Shown here piece after piece: positions 45,582 to 58,129 of a DNA stretch of 64,000 nt. Position numbers and translations under genes: made by a program. The notes beneath the pieces were generated by a model. It saw only the letters and a list, made by a program, of their open reading frames with translations. It did no database searches and had not been told where the DNA came from. Within the stretch, counting starts at the first letter, position 1; each line of letters opens with the position of its first letter. The DNA comes from Anastatus disparis (taxonomy: Eukaryota > Arthropoda > Insecta > Hymenoptera > Eupelmidae), in NCBI GenBank assembly GCA_017163975.1, contig JAFFSR010000306.1:412001-476000 (forward strand), read 5' to 3'.

Positions 45582-48500
45582 CGCAACAAAAGTCGCTCAA
45601 GAATTATATTGACATTCAATTTTTTGCAAGAACACACGAAATTGATTATGACTTCGAAGTATGTGATGAGTTTAATGAAAATGAAACTAATAATGAGTAC
45701 GTTAAAATTATTGAACAAAAAGAAACATTACATAATGCAATGGAATTTAAACCAGAAATAAAGAATGATTCAACAACAGTAAAACTACATTATGAAAAAA
45801 ATATAACGAATAATGAATTGAAAAAAATTATACAATTTAAAACTGAAAACATTAATGATAATAATAATATACCAATTTATATATTTAAATTAGGTGAGAC
45901 ATTACAATTTATCGAGATACGAAATCCGTATACAAATGATTTATGTAAATTATTAATAGATACAGGTGCCCAACTTAACATCATAAAAGAAAAATTAGTA
46001 CCACAAAATTCTATCAATAATAATATTAAAATATATTTGTCAGGAATTACTGATATTCCGGTTAAAACATGTGGTTTAATCACTTTTCCTATTAATAATT
46101 CGTATACAAATTTCCACGTAGCATCTGAAAAATTTTCAATACCTTACGATGGTATTTTAGGAATAGATGTATTGAGAAAAAATAAGTTAAGATTAGACAA
46201 GGGATATTTAGAAATAAATGGTAAAAAATTCTTTATTCAAACAGATTATAAAAACGATAAAAATTCATTGATAAATTTATGTACAGAAAACATTGAAATT
46301 AATGACACAGCAGTTAATAACGTTTTTCATTATATCATGCTAATGCAAGACAATAATCACATATTTTCGATTACACAATTTCTACAGAATAAGAATGAAA
46401 ATATTAAAAATTTTATGAAAGAAATCAACTGTGTTTTAGAAAAAGATGAATGTAAAAATAATAAGAATATAGAATATGAACAATTTCTATTAAAACTTGA
46501 AGAAAATACAAATTTCAACATTAATGATAAAGACAAACAATTTCTAACATATTTTATGGAAAAAGATATTTTAACAAATTTTATATTAAATAATCATGAA
46601 GAAGAATTTCATAAATTACAAGAAAATCTAATGTATAAAAATGTAAATTATATTAGTGAAGAAAAAAATGATCGTAGAGAAGAATTATTAAGTAAAATAA
46701 ATTTAAATCATTTAAGTGAAGAGAAAGAAAAAAATATAAAGAATTTAATTTTAAAAAATGATGACATATTTTGGTTAGAAGGAGAAAATATTGGAAAATG
46801 CAATTTAGAACAACACGAGATAAATTTAACAGATAACAGACCAGTATATGTTAAACAATTTCCATTGCCACATAAATCAAGAGAAATCGCTATTACAGAA
46901 ACTCAAAAATTAATTGATAATAATTTAGTAAGGCCATCTAAAAGCGCATATAACGCTCCAGCATTTGTAGTTAAGAAGAAACCAGGTCCTGATGGAAAAG
47001 AAAAATGGCGACTAGTTATAGATTATAGAAAATTAAACGAGAAAACTATACCAGATCCTTATTTAATACCATCTATAACTGAAATTTTTGATGATTTAGG
47101 CGGAAATAAATATTTCACTACCGTAGACATGGTTTCAGCTTTTCATTGGGTACCAATGAAAGAATCAGACATATATAAAACAGCTTTTAGTGTACATCCT
47201 TTAGGAAGATTTGAATTCACAGTATTACCTTTTGGCTTAACTAACTCACCACGGACATTTATGAGGGTAGCAAATACGGCTCTTGGTGAGCTAATAAATA
47301 AAAAAATATGTCATGTTTATATAGATGACATAATTATAGCTGCAAAATCAGAAGAAGAACATAATATTAAATTTAATCTGGTAGCTACAAAATTAAGGGA
47401 AGCCGGATTAAAACTAGAACCAAGAAAATGCGATTTTATGAAAAATGAAGTAACATTTTTAGGTCATATTATAAGTAAAGAGGGTATTAAAGCAGATCCA
47501 AAAAAAATTGATGCAGTAAAATTATTTCCAACACCAAAAACAGTTAAAAACATTAGAGAATTTTTGGGCTTAGCAGGTTATTACAGAAAATTTATTAACG
47601 ATTTTGCTAATATAACAAAACCTTTAACGTTATTATTACAAAAAGACGTAAAATTTACTTGGGATTCAGAGAAACAAAAGGCTTTTGATAAACTAAAAGA
47701 CACACTATGCTCTGCACCTTTATTGCAATTTCCACAGTTAGATAAACCATTTATAATCACTACAGATGCATCAGGATATGCTTTAGGCGCTATATTATCA
47801 CAAGGTGAAATCGGGAAAGATAAACCCATAGCATACGCTTCTAGAGTATTAAAAGGTCCTGAACTAAAATATCACACTTATGAAAAAGAAGCATTAGGTA
47901 TATTGTTTGGAATAGAAACATTTAGAAATTACGTATATGGAAATAAATTTACAATAGTAACAGATCACAAGCCATTACTATCCTTTAGATCTGCAGATAA
48001 AAATAACAGAGTTCAAAGATGGCGACTTAAACTATCAGAATACGATTTTGATGTAATATATAAGAAGGAAAAAATGAATGTGAATACTGATGCGTTATCT
48101 AGAAATCCTATAGATACGGTAGAAATCAATGTGATAACTAGAGCTCAAAAAGCAAAGGAAAATGAAGTAAATATTAAATTAACAAATATACCTTCGAATG
48201 AAATAAAAATACAAAAATTAAACGAAGAACGTACACGTATTAAAAATAAACGTGGTAGACCAAAAAAAGTAATCAAAGAAATAACCAACGAGGAAATTAA
48301 AAGTGTCGAAAACGAAGTCGAAAAACAAGAAGAAATTTACTTAAATAAATCTGATACTATTATATATTCTAAAAATTCTATACAAAGTAGGAAAGATAAT
48401 ATATTACATTTAATTACGAATGAAAAGATATCTTTGGATGAGATTCAAGATGAATATTTTTCACATAAGAATATTAATATAAATAACGATTTAAAAGATA

Positions 48501-49825
48501 ATGAAATCAAAATAATAAATTATAAAAAGAGAAAAATTTTTATAATGTGCTTGAATATAAAAGAATCATCAATTTTAATAAAAGAAAAATTAATAAATAA
48601 TTTAAACACGCTAAAAGATTTATTGATTGAAAATAATTGTACTATATTTAGTATATCAAAAAATATAAAAATATTAAATATAAAATGGAATGAAATCGAA
48701 GAAATATTATACAATATTTTTAATAATACAAGTATAAAAGTTATAGTTTGCTTAAATAATACAGAATATGTTGAAAAGGAAAAAAGAAATGAAATTTTTG
48801 AACTATATCATTCTTCAAGTTTAGGAGGTCATTCGGGAGTAAATAGAAAATATAATCGAATTAAGAATAAATATTTCTGGGAAAATCTTAAAATTGATAT
48901 ACAAAATCGTATTAAAAACTGCGAAATATGTCAGAGAAATAAATTAAAAAGAAATAAAACAAAACAACCTATGATAATAACAGATACTCCAGAGAAAATA
49001 TTCGATAAAATTTCACTAGATATAGTAGGACCTCTTAATATAACTAAAAATAATAATAAATATATATTAACTATTCAAGATCATTTATCAAAATTTTTAA
49101 TAGCTGTCGCGCTGAAAGATCAAACAGCAGAGACTATAGCCGACGCATTTATAAAAAAATTTATTTGCATTTTTAGTTCACCAAAACTAGTACTTACAGA
49201 TAAAGGTGCAAATTTTACAGGCAAATTAATAAAAGCTATTTCAAAAAGATTTAAATTTAAAAAAATAGAAACTACTGCCTTTCATCCACAATCTAATGGT
49301 TCATTAGAAAGGGCTCATCATCCTTTATGTGAATATTTAAAAAATTTTGCTGATAAAAAATTAGAATGGGATGATTGGCTTGAACTTGCACAATTCAACT
49401 ATAATACTAGTGTTCATTCAAGTCATAAATTTACACCACATGAACTAGTTTTCGCCTACCCAGCTAGATTACCATCTAGTGAACCTTTAAAATCATCAGA
49501 AAAATTACAGACATTTAATGACTATATAGAAAAATTATTAATAAATATGAAAGATATTGCAAAAATAGCTCGTGAAAATTTAATACTATCAAAAGAAAAG
49601 TCTAAATCATATCACGATAGATTCATAAAACCTGTAGAATTTCAAATAGGTGATAAAGTATGGCTTATAAAAGAGCCAAAACCAGGTAAATTAGAAAAAA
49701 ATCAAAACCTTGGACCTTTTGAAGTATTAAAAGTCCACGAAAATAGCAATATCTCTATAGATTTTAAGGGTGGCTCAAAATTAGTTCATGCAAATAAATT
49801 AATTTTACATGAACGAAAAAATTAA
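45537..49825 (+). CDS. pol: element B pol: protease, RT, RNase H, AT-hook, macro-like module, integrase
   Basis: An uninterrupted frame from the frameshift site; its first ATG is at 45,740 (1361 codons). Protease with LLIDTGAQ (Asp codon 45,959) and GILGIDVL. RT (about 46,840-47,600) with KWRLVIDYRKLN, TTVDMVSAF and catalytic VYIDD. RNase H (47,735-48,115) with TTDAS, YEKEALG, TDHKPL and NTDALS, all four acidic residues present. Linker with an AT-hook KRGRPKK (48,248-48,268). A macro-domain-like module (48,389-48,765, RKDNILHLITN to IKVIVCLNN). Integrase with the HHCC finger (GGHSG..CEICQ) and the complete D,D,E set (SLDIVGPL, LTDKGANF, GSLERAHHP), then a GPF/GPY-type C-terminal domain. All catalytic residues I can check are intact, so this pol may be functional. 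Confidence 0.95.
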
Positions 49826-49840
49826 TATTATTTTATGTTT

Positions 49841-51882
49841 CAGAAAGAAAAAGGAAAAAAGAAAGAAAAAAAATGCTGTTAATTTTATTCATATTATTAG
49901 CTATTGTTAGAGAAAATGTTGCAATTATTGGATTCAATTGTGAGTCTACGGACCCAATCATCACTACATATTCTCTACTAGACACAGGAGAATGCGATTT
50001 TCAACAGGATAATATTACAATAACCAACTCTACAATAGAATTATTACAAATAGCGGAATTTAAAAAAATTAAAGTTATACAGTGTAAAATAGAAATCCAA
50101 AGAACGGTTTTTCATTGCGGGATGTTCAGTCACCTTGGATCCACTCCTCATGCTTTGCAAGAATATCTGTACGAAATTAGCCATGAAAAATGCAAATTTA
50201 TTCACGATACAGGAATCTTTAAATATGATAATATACATACTATAGTAGACCTGAAAATAAATTCAACAAAAGCAGTTGGAATAGACCTTGCAGGCTCAGT
50301 AAAGGATAAAACTTGCACAGGAGCTTCATACACAGACAATTTTGGATCTTGGGACAACGTTTTAGTACAGGGTCTTATAAGAATAACTTTATTAGAAGAA
50401 TACGCTCAAGTAAGTCTAAAAAATGATAAATTAAGATTAAATTCAGGGACTGTATGTAAATTTTCGGATCAACATTGCATTGATTCACAAGCAGGGTATA
50501 CTTTTTGGGAAAATTTACCTACAGAAGAAGGTTTCAAAACAGAATATGAGACTTTATACAGAGGCCCTGCAACTATAATTAATTCACCTAATCAAAATCC
50601 CGTATATACTATAAACACAGAATCAATAACATTTTCTTTGTCCGCTTTAAATAATGTAAAAATTTGCGATAGAATATTAAAAAAAACGGAACACCCTAAA
50701 TTATTCATTTTAGATATAGCTTATAATAAAATATTATTTGACGATAATACACTAAGAAAAGATGTAACAAACTTAGATTTATTTACATATATAAACTCAA
50801 AATTTGTATATATTGAAAAACATTTTAGGGCTGATCTAACAGATTTATATTTTAACATTTTAAAAGAAAAATGCGAACTTGAAAAAAAAATTATACGTGA
50901 ATCTCTATCCCTTGCATCCATAGCTCCCGACGAATTTGCATTTAATATCATGCAAAAACCAGGATATTTAGCTAAACTTGCTGGCGAAGCAGTACATGTA
51001 ATAAAATGTACGCCAGTAGAAGTTCAGCTATATCATACAAATAAATGTTACATACAATTGCCTGTATCAATAAAAAATGAAACATGGTTTTTAACACCAA
51101 AGACACATATATTACTGAAAACAGGATCAGAAATAAATTGTAATTCAATAATACCGCAATATTACAAAATCGGAGAAGATTGGATAAACCTTCTACCAAA
51201 ACCAAGACCAACAAAAATATAGTAAAAACTTTGAAACCAGATACAAAAAGATCATGGACACCAGAAAAAATAACAACGTTGGCAACAAGCGGAATATACT
51301 CACAAGATGATTTACAAGAATTACAACAACATATCATGTTTCCTTTTGAAAAAGCAGCTCTACTTAATGCCATAGCAAGAGGAATACAGGGAGAACAAAA
51401 CACACAAGTAGATCTATTAAATAATCTACTTACAGAAAATACATTATCTCATATCGCAGAGAATACTTGGAATAAATTTATAAATAAATTAACAACATTT
51501 GGATCTATAAGCTCAGCCATAATAATGATATTAATTATTATTCAAATAATTAAATTCACCATGGACACAATTATAAGGGGCTATACCCTACACACTATTT
51601 ATGGCTGGTCTATTAATTTATTGGGAGCAATTTTCGGCTCTATTACTCATTTAATGATTACATTAAAGAATAATCAAATAAAAAGAGAAGTATGAAGAAA
51701 TTGAATTACAAGGAATAAAAATTGAGAAACAAGATATATCACAACCTATTCTTCAGCATCCTCTACCTAAACCAACCCCCCCACCTCTACCAGAGAAGTC
51801 ACCATATATTACTCCCACAAATAAAGCCTCAGTCACAAAGCCACCAGAAAAAAAAGAGATTCTAGTATTTAATATTATTTAG
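49841..51882 (+). pseudogene. env: element B env, chuvirus-glycoprotein-like
   Basis: An acceptor (TTTTATGTTTCAG, AG 49,842-49,843) precedes ATG 49,873, suggesting a spliced env RNA. The ORF (449 codons to 51,222) has a signal peptide (LLILFILLAIV) and a Cys-rich ectodomain with YSLLDTGECDF, TVFHCGMFSH, LAGSV..CTGASY and LIRITLLEEYA. Together these recall the glycoproteins of chuviruses (Jingchuvirales), not the errantivirus F class. A frame change near 51,200 leads into 51,180-51,695 with GIYSQDDL, a long hydrophobic anchor (AIIMILIIIQII) and further membrane-like segments. A second frame change near 51,690 opens a proline-rich tail (PKPTPPPLPEK) to TAG 51,880-51,882. Role by family: membrane fusion and cell entry. 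This copy is frameshifted. Confidence 0.7.
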
Positions 51883-52966
51883 GATTAATTAATTAGACAA
51901 ATTTTGTAATTTCATACAATCGAAATTAGCCCATTAATGTCATTCAATTTTATTTTATTATATGTACATATACGTATATTTATATATATAAACGATAAGG
52001 CAGATACATATATAAGTATCTAAAAACTAAAACAAGTTTTAATTATATAAATAATTATTCATTTAGACTTATAATAGATTATAAAATTTATAAGAAAAAC
52101 TTGACTGTATTAAATAATTGACAGTTTAGCGTTTTATTTTCATAATAAGTTTCTACGTTGTTAAATCGCGTGCGATTCAACTTTGGCGTGGAGAGAGGTG
52201 AATGACACCAAGCGAACATGTCATTCACCTATACAATATATTAACATTGTTTAATACTTCAACTTTAAGAAAAATTGATTTCTTTTATTTTTAATGATCA
52301 TAGATCTATCTATTTAAAAAAAAAAAAAAACAACAAATGAAAATGTGATATAGACATTCTAAATAATATTGTCATAAAGGAAACATACTGAAAGGAATTG
52401 ACTTAGTTAAAATTAATAAGACTTATATAAGGAAAAGTATTTATAAGAAAAAAATGATACTCTAATTTTAAGCAAAATTTATTTCTTTATGTTAAATTAA
52501 TTTTTAATTATCAAAGGTATAAGGACAGTTTAAAAAAAAAAAAAAAAAAAAAAAAATGAAAAATTAACATAGAAATTTGAAATAATATTTTTTAAAGCAA
52601 ATATACTAATAATATTATAAGGAATTGAATTATTTAAAATTAATAAGACTTAAATAAGAAAAAGTATTTATAAAAAAAAAAAAAGAAATAAATAAATTAA
52701 GTATTAAAAAAAATTATTATCATAAATTAAGATATTTTCTTTTAGAATTTAAGTATTTTATATAATTAATATTAAAAATGAAAAGGAGCAGTTGAAAAAA
52801 TAAAAAGGAAAACAAAAGATTATGACAAAAATAGATATATTATGAATTATATTGTACATTATTATTTTTTTTTTACAAAAGATATACAAAAAAAGAAAAG
52901 AAAGGAAAACTAATCCCGTTATTCTCCATAAAAAAATTTTTCAGATATATATATATATATTCTAAC
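51883..52966. other. element B 3' non-coding region
   Basis: A-rich, with several poly-A runs (52,316-52,330, 52,531-52,555, 52,672-52,684) and repeated AATTAATAAGACTTATATAAG-like segments at 52,410 and 52,640. These suggest an internal duplication of about 230 bp. A short hairpin at 52,187-52,230 pairs AGGTGAATGACA with TGTCATTCACCT. No gene on the plus strand. Confidence 0.5.
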
Positions 52967-53475
52967 TCAGTCCCATGACTCTTCGGAGGGATTTTGAGGC
53001 TGACAATCGATCGGGACCAATTCAGGTGTTCTTCCCACTGGTAAATCATCTGATGCAAGTTTACCCCTGCACATCAAAATTTCACCGACGTACATATAGA
53101 AGTTGTCTTGTATCACCCTCATCAACATACGCTTTCCGTGGACAATGGCAATCCGTTCTTCTCAACGGAAGAGGTAGCATAAATTCCAGCCATCAAAATC
53201 ACGTTCTCCGTTCAACCACCATGCATCGTTATCACGCCGATCCATTGAGCGAAACAGACGTTTTAACTGCCAATCGCCAAACTAAACATAAAAGTAAAGG
53301 ATAGATATAAATAACAAGAATTCAATAATAAATATAAATACTAATATTTCATAAGTTAGTTTAAAAAAAAAAAAAAAAAATCCATAAAAATAAGAATATA
53401 ATATTGAACTCGTAATATTAAGATAATAATAGAGATACTTACACAAACTCGGGTATATTGCTTCCTTGGATACAT
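52967..53475 (-). pseudogene. antisense two-exon gene inside element B, unknown function
   Basis: Exon 1 is 53,475-53,443 (ATG then 10 codons). The intron 53,442-53,282 (161 nt) has a near-perfect donor GTAAGTAT and an acceptor TTTTATGTTTAG. Exon 2, 53,281-52,967, continues in the same frame to TGA. The product would be 115 residues of ordinary, Trp-rich composition (RRDNDAWWLNGERDFDGWN; LPVGRTPELVPIDC), quite unlike random AT-rich frames. One internal TGA lies at 53,164-53,162. Exon 2 is far less AT-rich than its surroundings. It runs opposite to gag-pol-env and ends before the 3' region of env. I do not recognise the family. It could be a captured host or viral gene; this copy probably carries one disabling stop. 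Confidence 0.55.
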
Positions 53476-53791
53476 GATGATGATTGTTAAAAAATAAATA
53501 AAAATAAGCTCTTAAATACCCGAAAAGAACAACGAAAACCAATGGTAAAAAAAAAAAAAAAAGAAAAAAAAAAATTTTTTTAGACGTGTCAGCGGCATAC
53601 ATTTTTCTCTTCGTTGACTTTGCTGAATTGTTATTACAATGTCATTAACCTATGTTTTACAACACGAATAATTGTATAAAACTTTAATTCATGCTAATTG
53701 TAAATAGACTTTTAAGATTTATTAATCAGTAACTGTTTTCAGGTTTTTATGTTGCTTTTGTTTCAATAAGCAACATCTTTGAGCCCCAAGG
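53476..53791. other. element B 3' region upstream of the duplicated LTR start
   Basis: AT-rich non-coding DNA with A/T runs at 53,549-53,581. The 106-codon frame on the minus strand at 53,282-53,602 runs through the intron above and is not a gene. Confidence 0.4.
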
Positions 53792-53812
53792 TGTTACGTC
53801 ATAAAACGTACC
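53763..53812 (+). repeat. extra copy of the polypurine/LTR-start junction
   Basis: CATCTTTGAGCCCCAAGG followed by TGTTACGTCATAAAACGTA resembles the true junction at 53,956-53,992 (CTCTTGAGCACCGAGG, TGTTACGTCACAAACGTA), 182 bp upstream of the real 3' LTR start. The similarity stops after about 20 bp of LTR. Confidence 0.6.
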
Positions 53813-53973
53813 CTTCTGTTGGCCACTCATAAAAAAATAATGATAAACACATATACAGTTCCTGATTAATTTTTTAGATTTTAATCGTAATATTGTAAAT
53901 GTTCAATAATTGACCTATCTTTTATTTTTTCAATTGCCTATTCTTCTGATATGCAATCTCTTGAGCACCGAGG

Positions 53974-54755
53974 TGTTACGTCACAAACGTATCGTTTTTA
54001 TTAACATTGGTAAATCAAATTCCTCAATTATTGAACACTCGTATTATTTCATTATTAAGCGAAATTAAGTAGATCACCAGAAAAGAATCGAAACGTATGT
54101 TTCGAAATTTCAAAATGAATTTTACAAACCTCAAAAACATTACGAAACATATTATTAAAATTTAAGAAAATTTACAAATAAAAATTGATGTAAAAGACAA
54201 TAAAATCTTATAAACAAAGATAAGTATAAAACCAAATTGAGATCATCGAAAAACGGAATATTACCCCGGGTGTCTTATTGGTAATACGTTTACACTGCCC
54301 GCCAAGTTTTATATTTCAAAGCAATTGCTATTATTTAATATACATGTATCAATTATTAAAATATATACGCGCATAAAATCAATTATATCAAAAGTGTTAA
54401 AAATATCAATAAACCTCGAGGATCTATTACATATTGTGCCTATTCGTTTGTCTGCCCATACCTAGCACCAATCTACTGAGAAATACTACAAGGTAAGAAT
54501 ATATAATTATTCAATAAACTCTTTATTTCAAGAATTAAGTTTATCCTTTAATAATATTCAATCGTGAGAGCGATTTCGTTCAATTAAATATTGGTGGAGT
54601 TTTCCACCACTAGATTCATACATTTCTATCTTTATATTTTAAACATACATAATTTATATATATATATTTAATTCAATTAATTAATATAATTAAATAACAT
54701 ATACACATTTATTTTCACATTTTTATTTAGTCCTGGTGCAAGCCAGGACTTAACA
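53974..54755 (+). repeat. element B 3' LTR
   Basis: 782 bp, nearly identical to the 5' LTR (start TGTTACGTCACAAACGT, end CAGGACTTAACA). Differences are about a dozen substitutions, a 23-bp deletion near 54,636 and single-base indels. Confidence 0.95.
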
Positions 54756-57700
54756 ATTTAATAAATAAAAACAAAATTAAATCTCTTAAAAAAACTTTTT
54801 GGAGATTAATTAATGATTTATGAATTATTAAATCAAGTCATAAAAAAATAAGTTCTCATAGTGTTTTAATAAGATTAGCTAAAAATTTGAGAAAAATCTC
54901 AAAATAACAAAATTAACAAAAAAATCAATTAAAAGTTTATTCTACTAATTTTTTCATAAAAACGAAACTAAATGAGATAGAGTAAAAAAACTTGTTGGAG
55001 CTTATTCTATAGTAAATTTCCTATAAACAAAAGCAATAAACCCAAATTCGATGGTGGGACCGAAAAAAAGGTGTTTTGTGCCCTTAAGCTCAGTAAATGT
55101 TCTCAAATTGTCAATTTAGACAAATAATACTATCATGCAGAATACTAAACACCCAAAGAATCAGTTTTTGTCCTGGGAATAATATTATTTTGACTCTCAA
55201 CCAATGGTGTTTCTATGGAACCATTAATATGAGAATCTTCAGTAATTTCGTTGATATTTGTAATATTTATGCCTCCTATTATTATTATAATTATTAGCAG
55301 CAGTAGAGCACATTATTGTTTATCTAGAGTGCATAGTTTGGTCAATATAAGGTCTGCATATGACATCGATATCACCATTATCACGATCTGTAACTCTTGC
55401 ACAAGCTGGGTGAATACAAGGTTTATGAAAGCCTATATTAAACATCATGCAACCAAACATATGATCATCTAAAATCTTAAAGTCCCGATATATAGAATTA
55501 AACTTTGTGGTCAGTTTCAGTACCGTAAAATTAATTAAAACCCGGAGCCTTAGGTTTTAACGCTGCCTTGTTTTCATAATATAAGATATAATGTCATTTC
55601 TGGAATATTTTTTTGAAAAAATGGTTTGTAATACTTAGCTAATAATTAGAATCAATGTGAAATTATTTCAGCATTATCTTATTAGAATTAGAACACAATT
55701 GTCTTTTTTCTCAAGTAATATTTTATGAAATTTAATATTACGTAGAAAAAAGTTTTGCAAATCATTAAACGTTTGCAAATATAATGAAAGAAAACACATA
55801 CTTGTAAATACGTTTATTAAAAATTATATTTAAATGCATAAAAAACTTTTTACTAAGGTTTAAATATCTGCTAGACAAATTTAAAACGACATGATGTCAT
55901 CTGACAGATGAAGAGTAAATTGAGAATCCTGAAAATTTTTATTATAAAAATAAATTGTTTATAGCGTATCGCAAGATAAAAAGGTGAAAAAACTTAAAAT
56001 TAGAATATATTAATATATGAACAATTCTAAAAAAAAATCTTCCGTTTGGAAGTCAAAAACAATAAAAATTTGTAATAGTAGCGTGTATTGACCATTGGGA
56101 ATTGTTTTCGAAGATCTTAAAAACAAAAAAAAAATAATAGTGTATCTGAAAATTCGATAGGTATTTTTTGTAGCGTAATAAAATTTTGAATTTAAAATTT
56201 AAAAAATTTTATAATTTAATTTTTAATAAATTTTATAATTTAATTTTTAATATTATAATCTAGGCGTCTAGTGGGCCATCGTTACCTTTTCAATTTTGAT
56301 GAGCCGACCAAACCTTTTTATATATTTTTGAGCGCTGATTACGAATATCGATGGGGGATCACGATCCGAGTGGTCAAAAATTTTTTATAAACAATTTAAT
56401 TGTTTAAACTGTTATAACTGAAAAATTAAGAAAGATACATAAATCTTTTTTAATAATTCTTAATTCCTTATGAAAAAACAAACAAATTAATTTTTTTTTT
56501 AATGGAAAACCGTTAATTAGAACCGGAAATATTGCTATGTTTGTTTAAAATAGTTGAAAATCAGCGTATCACTAGCGCTTAACGAATCATCACTAGGCTT
56601 CTAATAAAAAATGAAAACTCTACGACCTCTTATTTTAAAGCTTTGATTATAAGCTTGAAAAAAGCTCAAATACAAATAATTATTGTAATTTATTACAAGT
56701 ATATGTTGATTTGAAATTGAAATTTTAGCCGGAAAATTGTAAAAGTGTTTGTTTATAAGCATTTTTAACTTGCTAATAATTAAAATTAGTTCATCCAAAT
56801 CCCTAGACATTATAATACAGATCATGACAAATATTTTGAGCTAAGCTAGATGTTTCAAAGTTCATTTATTATCAAAATATAGAGCTTTTACTTTCATGCA
56901 TCTGAGCATGTGGTCAGCTTGCAGCGAACGTGACTCAGCGAAGCGTCTCCTTTGCGCTACATTTAATTCGGCATTCTAAAACATTTCAAATTCGTATGAG
57001 TCCCTTTAAATTTTTATATATTTTTAATATTATAAGAAATAAATTAAACAAATTTTAAGATTATAGCAACTGATAATGATATATCCAGAGCTGGGTAAGT
57101 ATTCGACCGCGAAATTTTTTGAATACTTTTTTGACTTTTTCTTTTAATTGCTTGAACAAATGAAAATTCTCAATTGTATGGACTTTAATATTAGTTATAT
57201 GTCAATTTCAAAAAAGTATTCAGAAAAGTATTCAACGAATACTTTTGAATATTCGAAATATTCTTTAATACTTTTGAATATTCAAAAAAGTATTCTCGAA
57301 TACTTTTTCAAATAGTTTGAAGTATTCGAGAAAGTATATAGATGGACAGAAGGCAATCAGAATCTAAGATGTCTTGGTCCAAGGAGTGTTTTAAGTGCGA
57401 ATGGTTCAATTGTTGTCGATAAAGCGAAAGTTTGATCTCAGAAAGCGCTCTGGAAGCCATATGCGTGGGCGGAGGATCAAACTTCCAAATTTTTATTCGA
57501 AATAACATGATAAGGTCCAAAGCTCAAAATTTACAGTTGAGTCTTGGATATTATATTTAAAAGTAGAAAAAATTGTCAGAATGCTAAGTGAGAGTTAAGG
57601 GGGTATTCAGAATTTGTTATAGTTGCAAAAAATATCGACTAATTTAAATTTCAAGGGACATTTCAGAAATGTCTGACAAGCTGCATTTGCATTATTTGAG

Positions 57701-58120
57701 TATAGATTAAACTATATGCAAAATGTCAGGAACTAAAATGGAAGCGATTTTAAGACAATCAAGTTTGAAGTGCGCAAACGTATGTCGGCGCGTGACGCAT
57801 AAGCATACCGATAACTTTTCTTTTGATTTTCACGTGGTGTACCCTAATAGAAAATTAACCATCTCGGCTGGTTAGCTTACTTATAGTTTGCTAGATTTAA
57901 TAACTGAAAAAATAAGTAGTTTATCGTTAACTTACAGCTGACAACCCGTTAACTAAAATTAAAATGTTATTTAAAAAAAAACGAGGAAATTAATATTATC
58001 AATTTTAAATACATTAAATATATACAATTGATAGTAATACAAATTATAAAATATATAATAATACTTAATTAGCGGCATGTCTGAGTCCCCTCCCTCCCCC
58101 TCTGAATAATATTTTCATTC
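54756..58120. other. AT-rich intergenic DNA
   Basis: No protein-coding gene recognised. Short stretches are less AT-rich (55,100-55,470 and 57,340-57,480) but have no convincing frame or splice structure. 57,095-57,345 is a cluster of AAGTATTC / GAATACTTTT motifs. 57,770-57,870 contains GGCGCGTGACGCATAAGC and a TCTCGGCTGGTTAGC segment of unknown nature. Confidence 0.4.
57095..57345. repeat. cluster of AAAAGTATTC motifs
   Basis: More than a dozen interleaved copies of AAGTATTC and its complement GAATACTT, several adjacent to TTCGAA. A simple-sequence cluster able to form many short hairpins. Confidence 0.6.
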
Positions 58121-58129
58121 AAATTATAT

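Larger units (their letters stand above)
41138..54755 (+). mobile_element. element B: near-complete env-bearing Ty3/gypsy retroelement
   Basis: 13.6 kb with two similar LTRs (about a dozen substitutions plus small indels over about 780 bp), leader, gag, pol, env and a long 3' region. The pol ORF is intact; gag has one frame change and one stop, env two frame changes. The element sits in the 120-bp array on the left, but the array does not resume on the right and the flanks do not form a target duplication (ACAG left, ATTT right). A recombined or rearranged insertion is likely. Confidence 0.9.

Noticed and set aside
51180..51695. Separate membrane protein gene after env
   Set aside because: It overlaps the env end in another frame and supplies the missing GIYS segment and membrane anchor, so it is the frameshifted C-terminus of env.
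53282..53602. 106-codon minus-strand frame rich in Phe and Tyr
   Set aside because: It reads through the AT-rich intron of the antisense gene and A/T runs.
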